NCBI RefSeq assembly: GCF_002803075.1
Contig: NZ_NNBK01000004.1
Span: 248,001-312,000, forward strand
Length of the DNA stretch: 64,000 nucleotides
Origin: Streptomyces sp. CB01373
GTDB taxonomy: Bacteria; Actinomycetota; Actinomycetes; Streptomycetales; Streptomycetaceae
Reading direction: 5' to 3'
The notes under the pieces were generated by a model. That model did no database searches, had not been told where the DNA came from, and was given only the letters and a program-made list of their open reading frames with translations. A program made the position numbers and the translations under genes. This document shows, piece by piece, positions 27,236 to 39,284 of this stretch (position 1 is the first letter of the stretch; each line of letters begins with the position of its first letter).

Positions 27236-27771
27236 CCGACATTCAGGAGCTGCTGCTCAGCCGCATCCGTGACGTGGCCGACTACCCGGAGCCCGGGGTG
27301 ATCTTCAAGGACATCACCCCGCTCCTGGCCGATCCCGCGGCGTTCACCGTCCTCACCGACGCGCTGGCGGAGGTGGGCACGCGAGAGGGGGCGACGAAGG
27401 TCGTCGGCCTGGAGGCCCGCGGCTTCATCCTCGGCGCCCCGGTCGCGCTCCGCGCGGGGCTCGGCTTCATCCCCGTGCGCAAGGCAGGCAAGCTTCCCGG
27501 AGCGACGCTGAGCCAGACGTACGACCTGGAGTACGGCTCGGCGGAGATCGAGGTCCACGCCGAGGACCTGAGCGCCGGGGACCGTGTCCTCGTCGTCGAC
27601 GACGTGCTCGCCACAGGCGGTACGGCGGAGGCGTCCATCCAGCTCATCCGGCGGGCGGGCGCGGAGGTCGCCGGAGTGGCGGTGCTGATGGAACTCGGTT
27701 TCCTCGGCGGCCGCGCCCGCCTGGAACCGGCGCTGTCGGGGGCCCCACTGGAGTCCCTTCTCCGCCTCTGA
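27232..27771 (+). CDS. apt: Adenine phosphoribosyltransferase
   Basis: A 179-residue enzyme of purine salvage that joins adenine and PRPP to AMP. The PRPP-binding loop VLVVDDVLATGGTA (about 120-133) and the N-terminal YPEPGVIFKDITPLL are diagnostic. It is translationally coupled to secF (ATGA). In Gram-positives and actinobacteria, secDF-apt-relA is a recurring order. A strong terminator follows within 12 bp. Confidence 0.95.
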   Translation: MTDIQELLLSRIRDVADYPEPGVIFKDITPLLADPAAFTVLTDALAEVGTREGATKVVGLEARGFILGAPVALRAGLGFIPVRKAGKLPGATLSQTYDLEYGSAEIEVHAEDLSAGDRVLVVDDVLATGGTAEASIQLIRRAGAEVAGVAVLMELGFLGGRARLEPALSGAPLESLLRL

Positions 27772-27782
27772 TTCCACGGATA

Positions 27783-27818
27783 AGCCCGGGGCTGTCGCCC
27801 CGGGCTTCTCTGTTTTCC
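27783..27818 (+). terminator. Intrinsic terminator after apt
   Basis: AGCCCGGGGC and GCCCCGGGCT form a perfect 10-bp stem with a TGTC loop, followed by TCTCTGTTTT. It separates apt from relA. Confidence 0.85.
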
Positions 27819-27845
27819 GGGGTTGCGCCCTGGAGTGCGGGTACC

Positions 27846-27871
27846 GGAATCATGTGTCCGGGTTGTGTGTT
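27846..27871 (+). promoter_or_regulatory. Sigma-R type promoter before relA
   Basis: GGAAT (27846-27850), exactly 18 bp, then GTT (27869-27871) matches the Streptomyces sigma-R consensus (GGAAT-N18-GTT) perfectly. Sigma-R controls the thiol-oxidative stress response and, from published work I recall, relA p2 in S. coelicolor is one of its targets. The transcript would start near 27878, about 107 bp before the relA start. Confidence 0.75.
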
Positions 27872-27984
27872 TGTACCGTAAACGGTCCTTCGATCGGGCT
27901 GGAGGGGATCCTGTGGCCGTGGATCGCTACCATGGGGGCTCCGGAGCCTGACCGGGGGACCCGGATCGCGCACGAGGAGTCCTC

Positions 27985-30492
<2,508 letters not shown>

Positions 30493-30505
30493 CCGTCACA
30501 GAGAA

Positions 30506-30546
30506 CGGCTGAGGGCCCCCGTAGGCGCTACGGGGGCCCTCAGCCG
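30506..30546. terminator. 19-bp bidirectional hairpin between relA and the DUF349 gene
   Basis: A perfect 19-bp inverted repeat (30506-30524 with 30528-30546; arms start CGGCTGAGGGC and CTACGGGGG) with a 3-nt loop lies between convergent genes. It serves both; neither side has a T-tract. Confidence 0.75.
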
Positions 30547-30583
30547 TACGCGGAAACGTCGCCGGATCCGGCGACGCAGTGGG

Positions 30584-31813
30584 TCAGCCGCCGAACTCCT
30601 GCAGACCCTTGAGGGCCTGGTCCAGGAGCGCCTGGCGGCCCTCCAGCTCCTTCTCCAGCTTGTCGGCCCTGGCGTTGTTGCCCTGGGTACGGGCCTGCTC
30701 GATCTGCCCCTGGAGCTTGTCCACGGCGGCCTGGAGCTGACCGGTCAGACCCTCGGCACGTGCCCGCGCCTCCGGGTTCGTCCGGCGCCACTCGGTCTCC
30801 TCGGCCTCCTGGAGAGCCCGGTCGACCGTGTGCATCCGGCCCTCCACCCGCGGACGGGCGTCGCGCGGCACATGGCCGATGGCCTCCCAGCGCTCGTTGA
30901 TCGAGCGGAAGGCCGCCCGGGCGCCCTTCAGGTCCGTGATCGGCAGGAGCCTCTCGGCCTCCTCGGCCAGCTCCTCCTTCAGCTTCAGGTTCTCCGTCTG
31001 CTCCGCGTCCCGCTCGGCGAACACCGAGCTGCGGGCGGCGAAGAAGACGTCCTGGGCACCGCGGAAGCGGTTCCACAGATCGTCCTCGTGCTCCCGCTGG
31101 GCACGGCCGGCGGCCTTCCACTCCGTCATCAGCTCGCGGTAGCGGGCCGAGGTGAGGCCCCAGTCCGTCGAACCGGACAGCGCCTCGGCCTCGGCGACCA
31201 GCCGCTCCTTCGCCCTGCGCGCGTCCTCACGCTGAGCGTCGAGCTGCGCGAAGTGCGCCTTGCGCCGCTTGGAGAACGCCGACCGAGCGTGCGAGAAACG
31301 GTGCCACAGGTCGTCGTCGGACTTGCGGTCCAGACGCGGCAGCCCCTTCCAGGTGTCCACCAGCGCGCGCAGCCGCTCCCCGGCCGCCCGCCACTGGTCG
31401 GAACGGGCCAGCTCCTCGGCCTCCGTGACCAGCGCCTCCTTGGCGTGCCGGGCCTCGTCCGCCTGCCGGGAGCGCTGCGCCTTGCGCTCCTCACGGCGTG
31501 CCTCGACCGTCTCGACCAGCTTGTTCAGCCGGGCACGCAGCGCCTCCAGATCACCGACCGCGTGGTGCGCGTCGACCTGCTCCCGCAGATGGTCGACGGC
31601 GACCTGGGCGTCCTTCGCCGACAGGTCGGTGGTCTGCACTCGCTTCTCGAGGAGGCCGATCTCGACAACCAGGCCCTCGTACTTGCGCTCGAAGTAGGCC
31701 AGTGCCTCCTCAGGGGAGCCGGCCTGCCAGGAACCGACGACCTGCTCGCCGTCGGCCGTACGCACGTACACGGTCCCCGTCTCGTCGACGCGGCCCCACG
31801 GGTCGCTGCTCAC
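30584..31813 (-). CDS. DUF349 repeat protein, coiled-coil, function unknown
   Basis: A 409-residue protein almost entirely of charged helices. It has several DUF349 repeats, recognisable from the recurrent (W)xxxxxxxR(x)LxxxWKxxGxxxxxxDDxLWxRFxxA pattern (near residues 130-180, 215-265, 285-335), and long coiled coils between. The first 45 residues (MSSDPWGRVDETGTVYVRTADGEQ) are a separate beta-rich head. The role is unknown. The start is a GTG. The neighbouring cyclophilin gene is on the same strand, upstream. Confidence 0.8.
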   Translation of the reverse strand: MSSDPWGRVDETGTVYVRTADGEQVVGSWQAGSPEEALAYFERKYEGLVVEIGLLEKRVQTTDLSAKDAQVAVDHLREQVDAHHAVGDLEALRARLNKLVETVEARREERKAQRSRQADEARHAKEALVTEAEELARSDQWRAAGERLRALVDTWKGLPRLDRKSDDDLWHRFSHARSAFSKRRKAHFAQLDAQREDARRAKERLVAEAEALSGSTDWGLTSARYRELMTEWKAAGRAQREHEDDLWNRFRGAQDVFFAARSSVFAERDAEQTENLKLKEELAEEAERLLPITDLKGARAAFRSINERWEAIGHVPRDARPRVEGRMHTVDRALQEAEETEWRRTNPEARARAEGLTGQLQAAVDKLQGQIEQARTQGNNARADKLEKELEGRQALLDQALKGLQEFGG

Positions 31814-31959
31814 AGCGCCTCCTCCACATGATGCCTGCGGAGGGCCTCGAAGCTCCCCCGGGCATCGTCCACAGTTTCGTCACCGCCAACATAGGCGACC
31901 GGCGGGTGGCCTGTCCGCATCCAGCGCGACCGAAATTTCCCAGCTGGCCGCCGCTGACG

Positions 31960-32793
31960 TCAGGACTTCGTCACCGTCGCCTTGTTGATCACCACGGTCG
32001 CGTTCGGGGCGGTGTTGCCCGTCTGCGGATCAGCCGGCTGGGCACCGGCGTCGGCGATCTTCTTCAGCACCTTCATACCTGATTCGGAGACGGTGCCGAA
32101 GGGGGTGTAGCTGGGCGGAAGCGGACTGTCCTGGTACACCAGGAAGAACTGGCTGCCGCCGCTGTTGGGCTGCGACGTGTTCGCCATCGCCACGGTGCCC
32201 GCCGGATAGACGTCGCCCTTCAGGCTTTTGTCCTTGAGGTTCTCGTCGGGAATCGTGTACCCGGGGCCGCCCCGGCCGGTCCCCTCCGGGTCGCCGCACT
32301 GCAGGACGTAGATGCCCTCCGCGGTGAGCCGGTGGCACTTCGTGTGGTCGAGGAAGCCCTTGCCGACCAGGAAGTCGAAGGAGTTCACGGTGTGCGGCGC
32401 CGCGGAGGCCTTCAGATCCAGGTCTATCGTGCCGCACGTGGTGTCGAGCGCCATCGTGTACTTCGCCGACTTGTCGATCGTCATCGCCGGTTCCTTGTCC
32501 CAGCTCAGCTTCTTCACCGAGCCGGCGGCCGGCTTCGCGCACGGGTCCGGGGCCTTGCTGGTGGCCGAGGCGCTGGGGGTGACCTCCGCGCTCGCGTTGG
32601 CCTTGTCGTCCTTGCCGCTCTTCATCACCCCGGTCGTGTACAGCGCGACACTGCCGATGACGACCACGCCGAGTACCGACGCGATCACGGAGTTCCTTAC
32701 GCGTGCCTTGCGCCGCGTGGCGGTGCGCCGCTGCTGCTGCCGCAAGAACTTCTCCCGGGCGAGCTGACGTCGCCGCTGCTCCTGGCTGACCAC
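31960..32793 (-). CDS. Membrane-anchored cyclophilin-type peptidyl-prolyl isomerase
   Basis: A 277-residue protein with a basic N-terminus (about 1-32, Arg/Gln-rich), one membrane helix (about 33-52) and a Ser/Ala/Lys linker. The cyclophilin domain (about 115-277) includes HTVNSFDFLVGKGFLDHTKCHRL, NSGGSQFFLVYQDS and FGTVSESGMKVLKKI. It probably folds exported proteins at the outer membrane surface. The start is a GTG (SQEQRRR follows) with GAGGAGAG upstream. The DUF349 gene lies downstream on the same strand. Confidence 0.88.
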   Translation of the reverse strand: MVSQEQRRRQLAREKFLRQQQRRTATRRKARVRNSVIASVLGVVVIGSVALYTTGVMKSGKDDKANASAEVTPSASATSKAPDPCAKPAAGSVKKLSWDKEPAMTIDKSAKYTMALDTTCGTIDLDLKASAAPHTVNSFDFLVGKGFLDHTKCHRLTAEGIYVLQCGDPEGTGRGGPGYTIPDENLKDKSLKGDVYPAGTVAMANTSQPNSGGSQFFLVYQDSPLPPSYTPFGTVSESGMKVLKKIADAGAQPADPQTGNTAPNATVVINKATVTKS

Positions 32794-32959
32794 CGCGTTC
32801 TCTCCTCAGCGTCTCGTGTGTTCACCGGTACGGGTGCGTCGTCCGAGGCGGGCACCCGCGTGTGACCCGTACCGTATATGGGTTCGCTGAGGATCCGGCA
32901 GCGCCGGTAGGCTCTGACAACAGCTTCAGCCGCCCGTATCGACACAACGAAGGACGATC

Positions 32960-33673
32960 GTGCTCATTGCCGGGTTCCCCGCCGGGGCCTGGGGGACGAA
33001 CTGTTATCTCGTCGCCCCCGCCGCCGGTGAGGAGTGCGTGATCATCGACCCCGGCCACCAGGCCGCCCAAGGCGTCGAGGAAGCGATCAGGAAGCATCGG
33101 CTCAAGCCCGTCGCCGTCGTCCTCACCCACGGCCACATCGACCATGTGGCCTCGGTCGTCCCGGTGTGCGGCGCGCACGACGTCCCGGCCTGGATCCATC
33201 CGGCCGACCGGTTCATGATGAGCGACCCCGAGAAGGCGCTCGGCCGTTCCATCGGCATGCCGCTGATGGGCGAGCTGACCGTGGGGGAGCCGGACGACGT
33301 CCGGGAGCTGGCCGACGGCGCCGAACTGGAGCTGGCCGGCCTGGAGTTCTCCGTCGCGCACGCGCCCGGCCATACCAAGGGGTCGGTGACCTTCCGGATG
33401 CCCGAGGCCGCGGACATCCCGCCGGTCTTCTTCTCCGGGGATCTGCTGTTCGCCGGCTCCATCGGACGCACCGACCTGCCCGGCGGTGACATGGCCGAGA
33501 TGCTCGATTCGCTGGCCCGCGTGTGCCTGCCGCTCGACGACTCGACCGTGGTGCTGTCCGGCCACGGCCCCCAGACGACCATCGGCCGAGAGCGTGCCAC
33601 CAACTCCTATCTGCGGCAGGTGGCCGCCGGCCCGGGAGCGGACCTGGACGACGCTCCCCGACGAGGAATGTGA
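32960..33673 (+). CDS. MBL-fold hydrolase, glyoxalase II-like
   Basis: A 237-residue metallo-beta-lactamase-fold hydrolase with THGHIDH (the HxHxDH site), further His in APGHTKG, an Asp in SGDLLF, and SGHGP. It resembles persulfide dioxygenase/glyoxalase II families; the substrate is not decided by sequence. The start is a GTG (LIAGFPAG follows). It lies 13 bp upstream of hisS, likely in one transcript. Confidence 0.8.
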   Translation: MLIAGFPAGAWGTNCYLVAPAAGEECVIIDPGHQAAQGVEEAIRKHRLKPVAVVLTHGHIDHVASVVPVCGAHDVPAWIHPADRFMMSDPEKALGRSIGMPLMGELTVGEPDDVRELADGAELELAGLEFSVAHAPGHTKGSVTFRMPEAADIPPVFFSGDLLFAGSIGRTDLPGGDMAEMLDSLARVCLPLDDSTVVLSGHGPQTTIGRERATNSYLRQVAAGPGADLDDAPRRGM

Positions 33674-33686
33674 CGAGAGACCTCCC

Positions 33687-34949
33687 GTGAGCACCTTCAA
33701 GGCCCCCAAGGGCACGTACGACCTGATCCCGCCGGACTCCGCGAAGTTCCTGGCGGTCCGCGAGGCGATCGCCGCCCCGTTGCGCGACTCCGGCTACGGC
33801 TACATCGAGACCCCCGGCTTCGAGAACGTGGAGCTGTTCGCGCGCGGGGTCGGCGAGTCCACAGACATCGTGACCAAGGAGATGTACACGCTGCAGACCA
33901 AGGGCGGCGACAAGCTGGCCCTGCGCCCTGAGGGCACTGCCTCCGTGCTGCGCGCGGCCCTTGAGGCCAACCTGCACAAGGCCGGCAACCTGCCGGTCAA
34001 GCTGTGGTACTCCGGCTCCTACTACCGCTACGAGCGTCCCCAGAAGGGCCGTTACCGCCACTTCTCGCAGGTCGGCGCCGAGGCGATCGGCGCGGAGGAC
34101 CCGTTCCTGGACGCCGAACTGATCATCCTGGCGGACCAGGCGTACCGCTCGCTGGGCCTGCGCGAGTTCCGCATCCTGCTCAACAGCCTCGGAGACAAGG
34201 AGTGCCGTCCGGTCTACCGGGCCGCGCTCCAGGAGTTCCTGCGAGGACTGGACCTGGACGAGGACACCCGCGCCCGGATCGACATCAACCCGCTGCGCGT
34301 CCTGGACGACAAGCGGGAGTCGGTCCAGAAGCAGCTCACCGGCGTCCCGCTGCTGCGCGACTACCTGTGCGACGCCTGCAAGGCGTACCACGAGGAAGTG
34401 CGGTCGCTCCTCGAGGCCCAGGGCGTCGCCTTCGAGGACGACGCCAAGCTGGTCCGCGGGCTCGACTACTACACCCGCACCACCTTCGAGTTCGTGCACG
34501 ACGGGCTCGGATCCCAGTCCGCGGTGGGCGGCGGCGGCCGGTACGACGGCCTGTCCGAGATGATCGGCGGCCCCGCCCTGCCGTCGGTGGGCTGGGCGCT
34601 GGGCGTGGACCGTACGGTCCTGGCCCTGGAGGCGGAGGGCATCGAACTCCAACTCCCGGCGGCCACCAGCGTGTTCGCGGTCCCGCTCGGCGAGGAGGCC
34701 CGCCGGGTGCTCTTCGCGAAGGTCTCCGAACTGCGCAAGGTGGGCATCGCCGCCGACTTCACCTACGGCCACAAGGGACTCAAGGCAGCCATGAAGGCGG
34801 CCAACCGGTCCGGTGCCCGTTTCGCGCTCGTCGCGGGCGAACGCGACCTCGCCGACAGCGTCGTCCAGCTCAAGGACATGGAGTCCGGCGAGCAGACGGC
34901 GATCGCGGTCAACGAGATCGTCGCGGAACTGGAAGCCCGCCTCGGCTGA
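33687..34949 (+). CDS. hisS: Histidyl-tRNA synthetase
   Basis: A 420-residue class II synthetase. Motif 1 lies near [15 protein letters not shown], motif 2 is [23 protein letters not shown], the HisA signatures are [14 protein letters not shown] and the GGGGRYDGL that follows, motif 3 is [11 protein letters not shown], and the C-terminal anticodon-binding domain is complete. The start is a GTG ([11 protein letters not shown] follows) with GAGAG upstream. It ends before a strong bidirectional terminator. Confidence 0.96.
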   Translation: MSTFKAPKGTYDLIPPDSAKFLAVREAIAAPLRDSGYGYIETPGFENVELFARGVGESTDIVTKEMYTLQTKGGDKLALRPEGTASVLRAALEANLHKAGNLPVKLWYSGSYYRYERPQKGRYRHFSQVGAEAIGAEDPFLDAELIILADQAYRSLGLREFRILLNSLGDKECRPVYRAALQEFLRGLDLDEDTRARIDINPLRVLDDKRESVQKQLTGVPLLRDYLCDACKAYHEEVRSLLEAQGVAFEDDAKLVRGLDYYTRTTFEFVHDGLGSQSAVGGGGRYDGLSEMIGGPALPSVGWALGVDRTVLALEAEGIELQLPAATSVFAVPLGEEARRVLFAKVSELRKVGIAADFTYGHKGLKAAMKAANRSGARFALVAGERDLADSVVQLKDMESGEQTAIAVNEIVAELEARLG

Positions 34950-34960
34950 CGCTCTCACGC

Positions 34961-34996
34961 AAGGGCGCCGGTGCTCGTCCGGGCACCGGCGCCCTT
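34961..34996. terminator. Bidirectional terminator between hisS and the ABC permease
   Basis: AAGGGCGCCGGTGC (34961-34974) pairs perfectly with GCACCGGCGCCCTT (34983-34996) and is followed by T on the plus strand. The plus-strand loop is 8 nt. Confidence 0.8.
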
Positions 34997-35020
34997 TGCC
35001 GTCGCGGTCCTCTCCCGGGC

Positions 35021-35866
35021 TCAGCCCGCCCGCCGGTCCTTCCAGCGGAACGTCAGCAGGCACAGCACCAGTCCGCCGGCGCACCAGGCCGCGAGCACCA
35101 GGGCGATCCGCCCGAACTCCCAGCTCCCCGCCTGCTCCAGCACCCGCGCCGAGTCCGGCAGGAACACCCCGCGCAGGCCCTGGCAGAGCCACTTCAGCGG
35201 GAAGAGGGCGCCGACGTTCAGCATCCAGCCGGGGAGGGCGTCGACCAGGATGTAGACCCCGGAGATGAACTGGAGCACCAGGAAAGGCAGGACGACCACC
35301 GAACCGGCGCTCCTGGCCGATCTCGGCACCGAACTGATCGCGATGCCGAGCAGCGCGCACCCGGTCAGGCCGAGCACGAAGATCCAGGAGAAGTGGAACC
35401 ACCGGGTCGCGTCCGAGGGCAGACGGACGCCGTACAGCGTGGTGCCGACGAGCAGCAGGATCGCCGTCTCCAGTACGCCGGTGAAGAGAACCAGCCAGAT
35501 TTTCCCCAGGAAGTACGCCGTCGGCGGCATCGGCGTCCCGCGCAGCCGGCGCAGCACCTTCTCGTCCCGTTCGACCGCGATCGACATGCCCAGTGACTGG
35601 AAGCTGGTCGACATGATGCCCGAGGCCACCATGGACGGGACGTAGAACTGCGAGGCGGTGACGCCGGTGCCGCTGACGTCGTCACGGAAGATCGACGCGA
35701 ACAGGAACAGGAACACCACCGGGAAGGCGAAGGTGAACACCACCTGCTCGCGCTGCCGGAAGAACTGCCTGATCTCCAGGGCGCCCCGGTGCAGCCCGAC
35801 TCCCCATGCCCCGGGCAGGCGCGCGGCGGCCTCCCCGGCGCGGGTCCGTTCGGCGGTCGTGGTCAT
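35021..35866 (-). CDS. ABC-2 type transporter permease (drug/polyketide exporter-like)
   Basis: A 281-residue membrane protein with about six helices, with the FTFAFPVVFLFLFASIF helix and EVVxGG-like turns of the ABC-2 exporter permease class. The start is the ATG (MTTTAERT), and the ATGA overlap with the ATPase (35863-35866) couples them. The gene lies downstream of the ATPase on the minus strand. The substrate is unknown. Confidence 0.88.
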   Translation of the reverse strand: MTTTAERTRAGEAAARLPGAWGVGLHRGALEIRQFFRQREQVVFTFAFPVVFLFLFASIFRDDVSGTGVTASQFYVPSMVASGIMSTSFQSLGMSIAVERDEKVLRRLRGTPMPPTAYFLGKIWLVLFTGVLETAILLLVGTTLYGVRLPSDATRWFHFSWIFVLGLTGCALLGIAISSVPRSARSAGSVVVLPFLVLQFISGVYILVDALPGWMLNVGALFPLKWLCQGLRGVFLPDSARVLEQAGSWEFGRIALVLAAWCAGGLVLCLLTFRWKDRRAG

Positions 35867-36723
35867 CGGGCGTCCTCCTGTCCGGTCAGCCGGAGATAGA
35901 CGTCCTCCAGCGTGGGGCGGCTCACCCGTAGACCGGGTATCTCGCCGTCGAAGCGGCGCATCAGACCTGCGACGGTCCTGGTGGGGGTCCCGGTGTGCTC
36001 GGTGCGCGGGGTGCCGTCGGGGTCCGTCCACCCGACGGTGACGCCGGCGGCGTGCCGTTCCCGCAGCTCGTGGGAGGTGCCCTCGGCGACGATCCGGCCC
36101 CGGGCGACCACCGCCAGCCGGTCCGCGAGGGCCTCCGCCTCCTCCAGGTAGTGCGTGGTCAGCAGGATCGTCGTGCCCTCCTGGGCGAGTGTGCGGATCA
36201 GGGCCCAGAACCGGCGCCGGGCCGCCGGGTCGAAACCGGTCGTCGGCTCGTCCAGGAGCAGCAGCTCGGGGCCGCCGATCACACCGAGGGCCACGTCCAG
36301 CCGGCGGCGCTGGCCGCCCGACAGCGCCTTGATCCGGCTGCCCGCCTTCGCCTCCAGACCGACCAGGGCGATGACCTCCTCCGGGTCGCGCGGCCGCGGG
36401 TAGTACCGGGCGAAGTGCCGCACGGTCTCGCGGACCGTCAACTCGGCGGGCGCCGATTCGTCTTGCCAGACGATTCCGACACGTGAGCGCCACGCGCGCG
36501 TGGCGCTCGCCGGGTCCGCCCCCAGGACCGTCACCTCGCCCGCGTCCCGTGAGCGGTGGCCCTGGATGATCTCCACCGTCGTGCTCTTGCCCGCGCCGTT
36601 GGGCCCGAGCAGCCCCAGGACCTCGCCCTTCCTGATCGCCAGGTCCATTCCGTCGACCGCGGTGACGTCCCCGTACCGCTTGCGCAGCCCCCGTACGTCC
36701 ACCGCGAGTTCGCTTACCGTCAT
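35863..36723 (-). CDS. ABC exporter ATP-binding subunit
   Basis: A 286-residue ATPase of the DrrA-like daunorubicin/multidrug exporter class. Walker A is GPNGAGKST, the signature LSGGQRRRLD, Walker B LLLLDEPTTG, and the switch His is in TTHYLEEAE. The C-terminal extra domain (about 215-286) is typical of drug exporters. The start is an ATG (MTVSELAV). The region upstream is shared with the divergent VKOR gene (about 140 bp). Confidence 0.9.
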   Translation of the reverse strand: MTVSELAVDVRGLRKRYGDVTAVDGMDLAIRKGEVLGLLGPNGAGKSTTVEIIQGHRSRDAGEVTVLGADPASATRAWRSRVGIVWQDESAPAELTVRETVRHFARYYPRPRDPEEVIALVGLEAKAGSRIKALSGGQRRRLDVALGVIGGPELLLLDEPTTGFDPAARRRFWALIRTLAQEGTTILLTTHYLEEAEALADRLAVVARGRIVAEGTSHELRERHAAGVTVGWTDPDGTPRTEHTGTPTRTVAGLMRRFDGEIPGLRVSRPTLEDVYLRLTGQEDAR

Positions 36724-36866
36724 GGTCCGATCATCGTCCGGAACCGAACGTTCGGGTACGGCCGCGCACACCTCCGTCTCGCCACCTGACGGTGTCCACA
36801 CACGCACGTGCGGCACAATGGCCGTGCCCGAAGAAGGTCCAACTCACAAGTGACGGAATCGGCGTG

Positions 36867-37523
36867 ATGAGCAAGACGACAGTCAAACACGTCTCCGCGG
36901 AGCCCGAGCCGGAGCGCGCGGTGACCGCGCCGCGGACCGTGGGCGGCAGCCGCGCCTTCGCCCTGCTGCTGGTGATCACCGGAGCGGCCGGTCTGCTCGC
37001 CGCGTGGATCATCACGATCGACAAGCAGAAGATCCTCGAGGGCAAGCTCAGCGGCAAGACCTTCACCCCGAGCTGCAGCCTCAACCCGATCGTCTCCTGC
37101 GGCAGTGTCATGGAGAGCAAGCAGGCCACCGTCTTCGGGTTCCCCAACCCGCTGCTCGGCCTGGTCGCGTACGGCATCGTCATCTGCGTCGGCATGAGCC
37201 TGCTCGGCCGCGCCACCTTCCCGCGCTGGTACTGGCTGACGTTCAACTTCGGCACGCTCTTCGGCGTCTGCTTCGTCACCTGGCTCCAGTTCCAGTCGCT
37301 GTACCGCATCAACGCGCTGTGCCTGTGGTGCTCGCTGGCCTGGGCGGCCACGATCGTCATGTTCTGGTACGTGACCTCCTTCAACATCCGCAACGGCTTC
37401 CTGCCCGCACCGCGCCCGGTGAAGAACTTCCTCACCGAGTTCACCTGGGTGCTGCCGGTCACGCACTGCGGTGTCATCGTCATGCTGATCCTGACCCGCT
37501 GGGGCAGCAGCCTCTGGGCCTGA
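36867..37523 (+). CDS. Vitamin K epoxide reductase (VKOR)-family oxidoreductase
   Basis: A 218-residue protein with about five membrane helices. C152-L-W-C155 is the quinone-reducing CxxC, and C70 and C78 form the loop pair. It likely re-oxidises extracytoplasmic thiol proteins using menaquinone, in place of DsbB. No fused thioredoxin domain is present, so it needs a separate partner; none is adjacent. The ATG at 36867 follows the in-frame GTG at 36864. ACAAGTGACGG-type sequence lies upstream. Confidence 0.88.
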   Translation: MSKTTVKHVSAEPEPERAVTAPRTVGGSRAFALLLVITGAAGLLAAWIITIDKQKILEGKLSGKTFTPSCSLNPIVSCGSVMESKQATVFGFPNPLLGLVAYGIVICVGMSLLGRATFPRWYWLTFNFGTLFGVCFVTWLQFQSLYRINALCLWCSLAWAATIVMFWYVTSFNIRNGFLPAPRPVKNFLTEFTWVLPVTHCGVIVMLILTRWGSSLWA

Positions 37524-37583
37524 GCCGGAGCCGGTGATACACCGTCCGGCCGAGTTGTCAGAGGTGTGCCATAGGGTTTCAGC

Positions 37584-38939
37584 GTGGAGCCCGACCTGTT
37601 CACCGCCGCAAGTGAAGAACGCCAGGAGAAGGACCCGGCCGCGAGTCCCCTGGCGGTACGGATGCGCCCGCGCACCCTCGACGAGGTCGTGGGCCAGCAG
37701 CACCTGCTCAAGCCCGGCTCGCCGCTGCGCCGGCTGGTCGGCGAGGGCGCGGGCGGCCCGGCGGGACCCTCCTCGGTGATCCTGTGGGGCCCGCCCGGCA
37801 CCGGCAAGACCACCCTGGCGTACGTGGTCTCCAAGGCCACCAACAAGCGGTTCGTGGAGCTGTCGGCGATCACCGCGGGCGTGAAGGAGGTCCGCGCGGT
37901 CATCGACGGCGCCCGCCGCGCCTCCGGCGGGTACGGCCAGGAGACCGTCCTCTTCCTGGACGAGATCCACCGTTTCAGCAAGGCGCAGCAGGACTCCCTG
38001 CTCCCGGCGGTCGAGAACCGCTGGGTGACGCTGATCGCGGCCACCACGGAGAACCCGTACTTCTCGGTGATCTCCCCGCTGCTCTCGCGCTCGCTCCTGC
38101 TCACCCTCGAACCGCTCACCGACGACGACGTGCGCGGTCTGCTGCGCCGCGCGCTCACCGACGAGCGCGGACTGAGGTCGGCCGTCGGCCTCCCCGAGGA
38201 CACCGAGAACCATCTGCTGCGCATCGCCGGCGGCGACGCCCGCCGCGCCCTGACCGCCCTGGAGGCGGCCGCCGGGGCCGCCCTCGACAAGGGCGAGAGC
38301 GAGATCGGCCTGACCACGCTCGAGGAGACCGTCGACCGGGCCGCGGTGAAGTACGACCGCGACGGCGACCAGCACTACGACGTCGCCAGCGCCCTGATCA
38401 AGTCCATCCGCGGCTCCGACGTCGACGCCGCCCTGCACTACCTGGCGCGGATGATCGAGGCCGGCGAGGACCCCCGGTTCATCGCCCGCCGCCTGATGAT
38501 CTCCGCCAGTGAGGACATCGGTCTGGCCGACCCGCACGCGCTGCCCACCGCGGTCGCCGCCGCCCAGGCCGTCGCCATGATCGGCTTCCCCGAGGCCGCC
38601 CTCACCCTCAGCCACGCCACCATCGCCCTGGCCCTCGCCCCCAAGTCCAACTCGGCGACGACGGCGATCGGGGCGGCCCTCGACGACGTGCGCAAGGGAC
38701 TGGCCGGAGCGGTCCCGCCCCATCTGCGGGACGGGCACTACAAGGGCGCGGCCAAGCTCGGGCACGCACAGGGGTACGTCTACCCGCACGACCTGCCCGA
38801 GGGCATCGCCGCCCAGCAGTACGCGCCGGACGCCCTGAAGGACCGCGAGTACTACGCCCCGGGCCGGCACGGCGCCGAGGCGCGGTACGCGGACGCGGTG
38901 GAGTGGACCCGCAAGCATCTGGGTCGGAAGCGGTCCTGA
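37584..38939 (+). CDS. rarA: Replication-associated recombination protein A (RarA/MgsA)
   Basis: A 451-residue AAA+ ATPase that acts at stalled replication forks. Walker A is [11 protein letters not shown], Walker B FLDEIHRF, and the C-terminal MgsA domain follows (about 310-430: [17 protein letters not shown] near the end; [22 protein letters not shown]-like). The start is a GTG (EPDLFTAAS follows). A sigma-HrdB-like -10 for rpsD lies just after its stop (TAGAAT, 38948-38953). Confidence 0.93.
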   Translation: MEPDLFTAASEERQEKDPAASPLAVRMRPRTLDEVVGQQHLLKPGSPLRRLVGEGAGGPAGPSSVILWGPPGTGKTTLAYVVSKATNKRFVELSAITAGVKEVRAVIDGARRASGGYGQETVLFLDEIHRFSKAQQDSLLPAVENRWVTLIAATTENPYFSVISPLLSRSLLLTLEPLTDDDVRGLLRRALTDERGLRSAVGLPEDTENHLLRIAGGDARRALTALEAAAGAALDKGESEIGLTTLEETVDRAAVKYDRDGDQHYDVASALIKSIRGSDVDAALHYLARMIEAGEDPRFIARRLMISASEDIGLADPHALPTAVAAAQAVAMIGFPEAALTLSHATIALALAPKSNSATTAIGAALDDVRKGLAGAVPPHLRDGHYKGAAKLGHAQGYVYPHDLPEGIAAQQYAPDALKDREYYAPGRHGAEARYADAVEWTRKHLGRKRS

Positions 38940-39284
38940 GCGCCCTGTAGAATGCCTCGAAGCGCTGAGTTCCGTGTCCGGAACCCCGAAAGGGGAACCG
39001 GCGCCACCAGAGCGGGACATTCAGCCGGAACTCCGCCGTTCGCAGAGCGGCGGGGATCCAGGAGCGTCGCGCACCGTCGAACGGTGTCGCGGGCAGCCCA
39101 CCACCACCCGGAGCTCCGGGAACGGCCGGTGGGCCCCTCGCGTGCTGCACGTATGTGCCCAGACCAGGGGAGCGGCTGCCTTCCGGGCCCGGCAGGGTTC
39201 CGGCGGGTTTCCCCGGCTGCGGATGCGACCTCCCCTAACCCTGGTGAAGCCGTATTCGTACAGAAGACAAGAGGTGTTTGGTTC
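38940..39284 (+). promoter_or_regulatory. Long 5' leader of rpsD
   Basis: About 345 bp between rarA and rpsD hold no coding frame I trust. TAGAAT at 38948-38953 is a good -10, placing transcription start near 38959 and giving a leader of about 325 nt. It can fold, for example CCGG-aa-CCCC-gaaa-GGGG-aa-CCGG at 38978-39001. Ribosomal protein S4 autoregulates translation from such leaders in other bacteria; binding here is inferred. The ribosome-binding site before ATG is GAGG (39271-39274). Confidence 0.5.
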
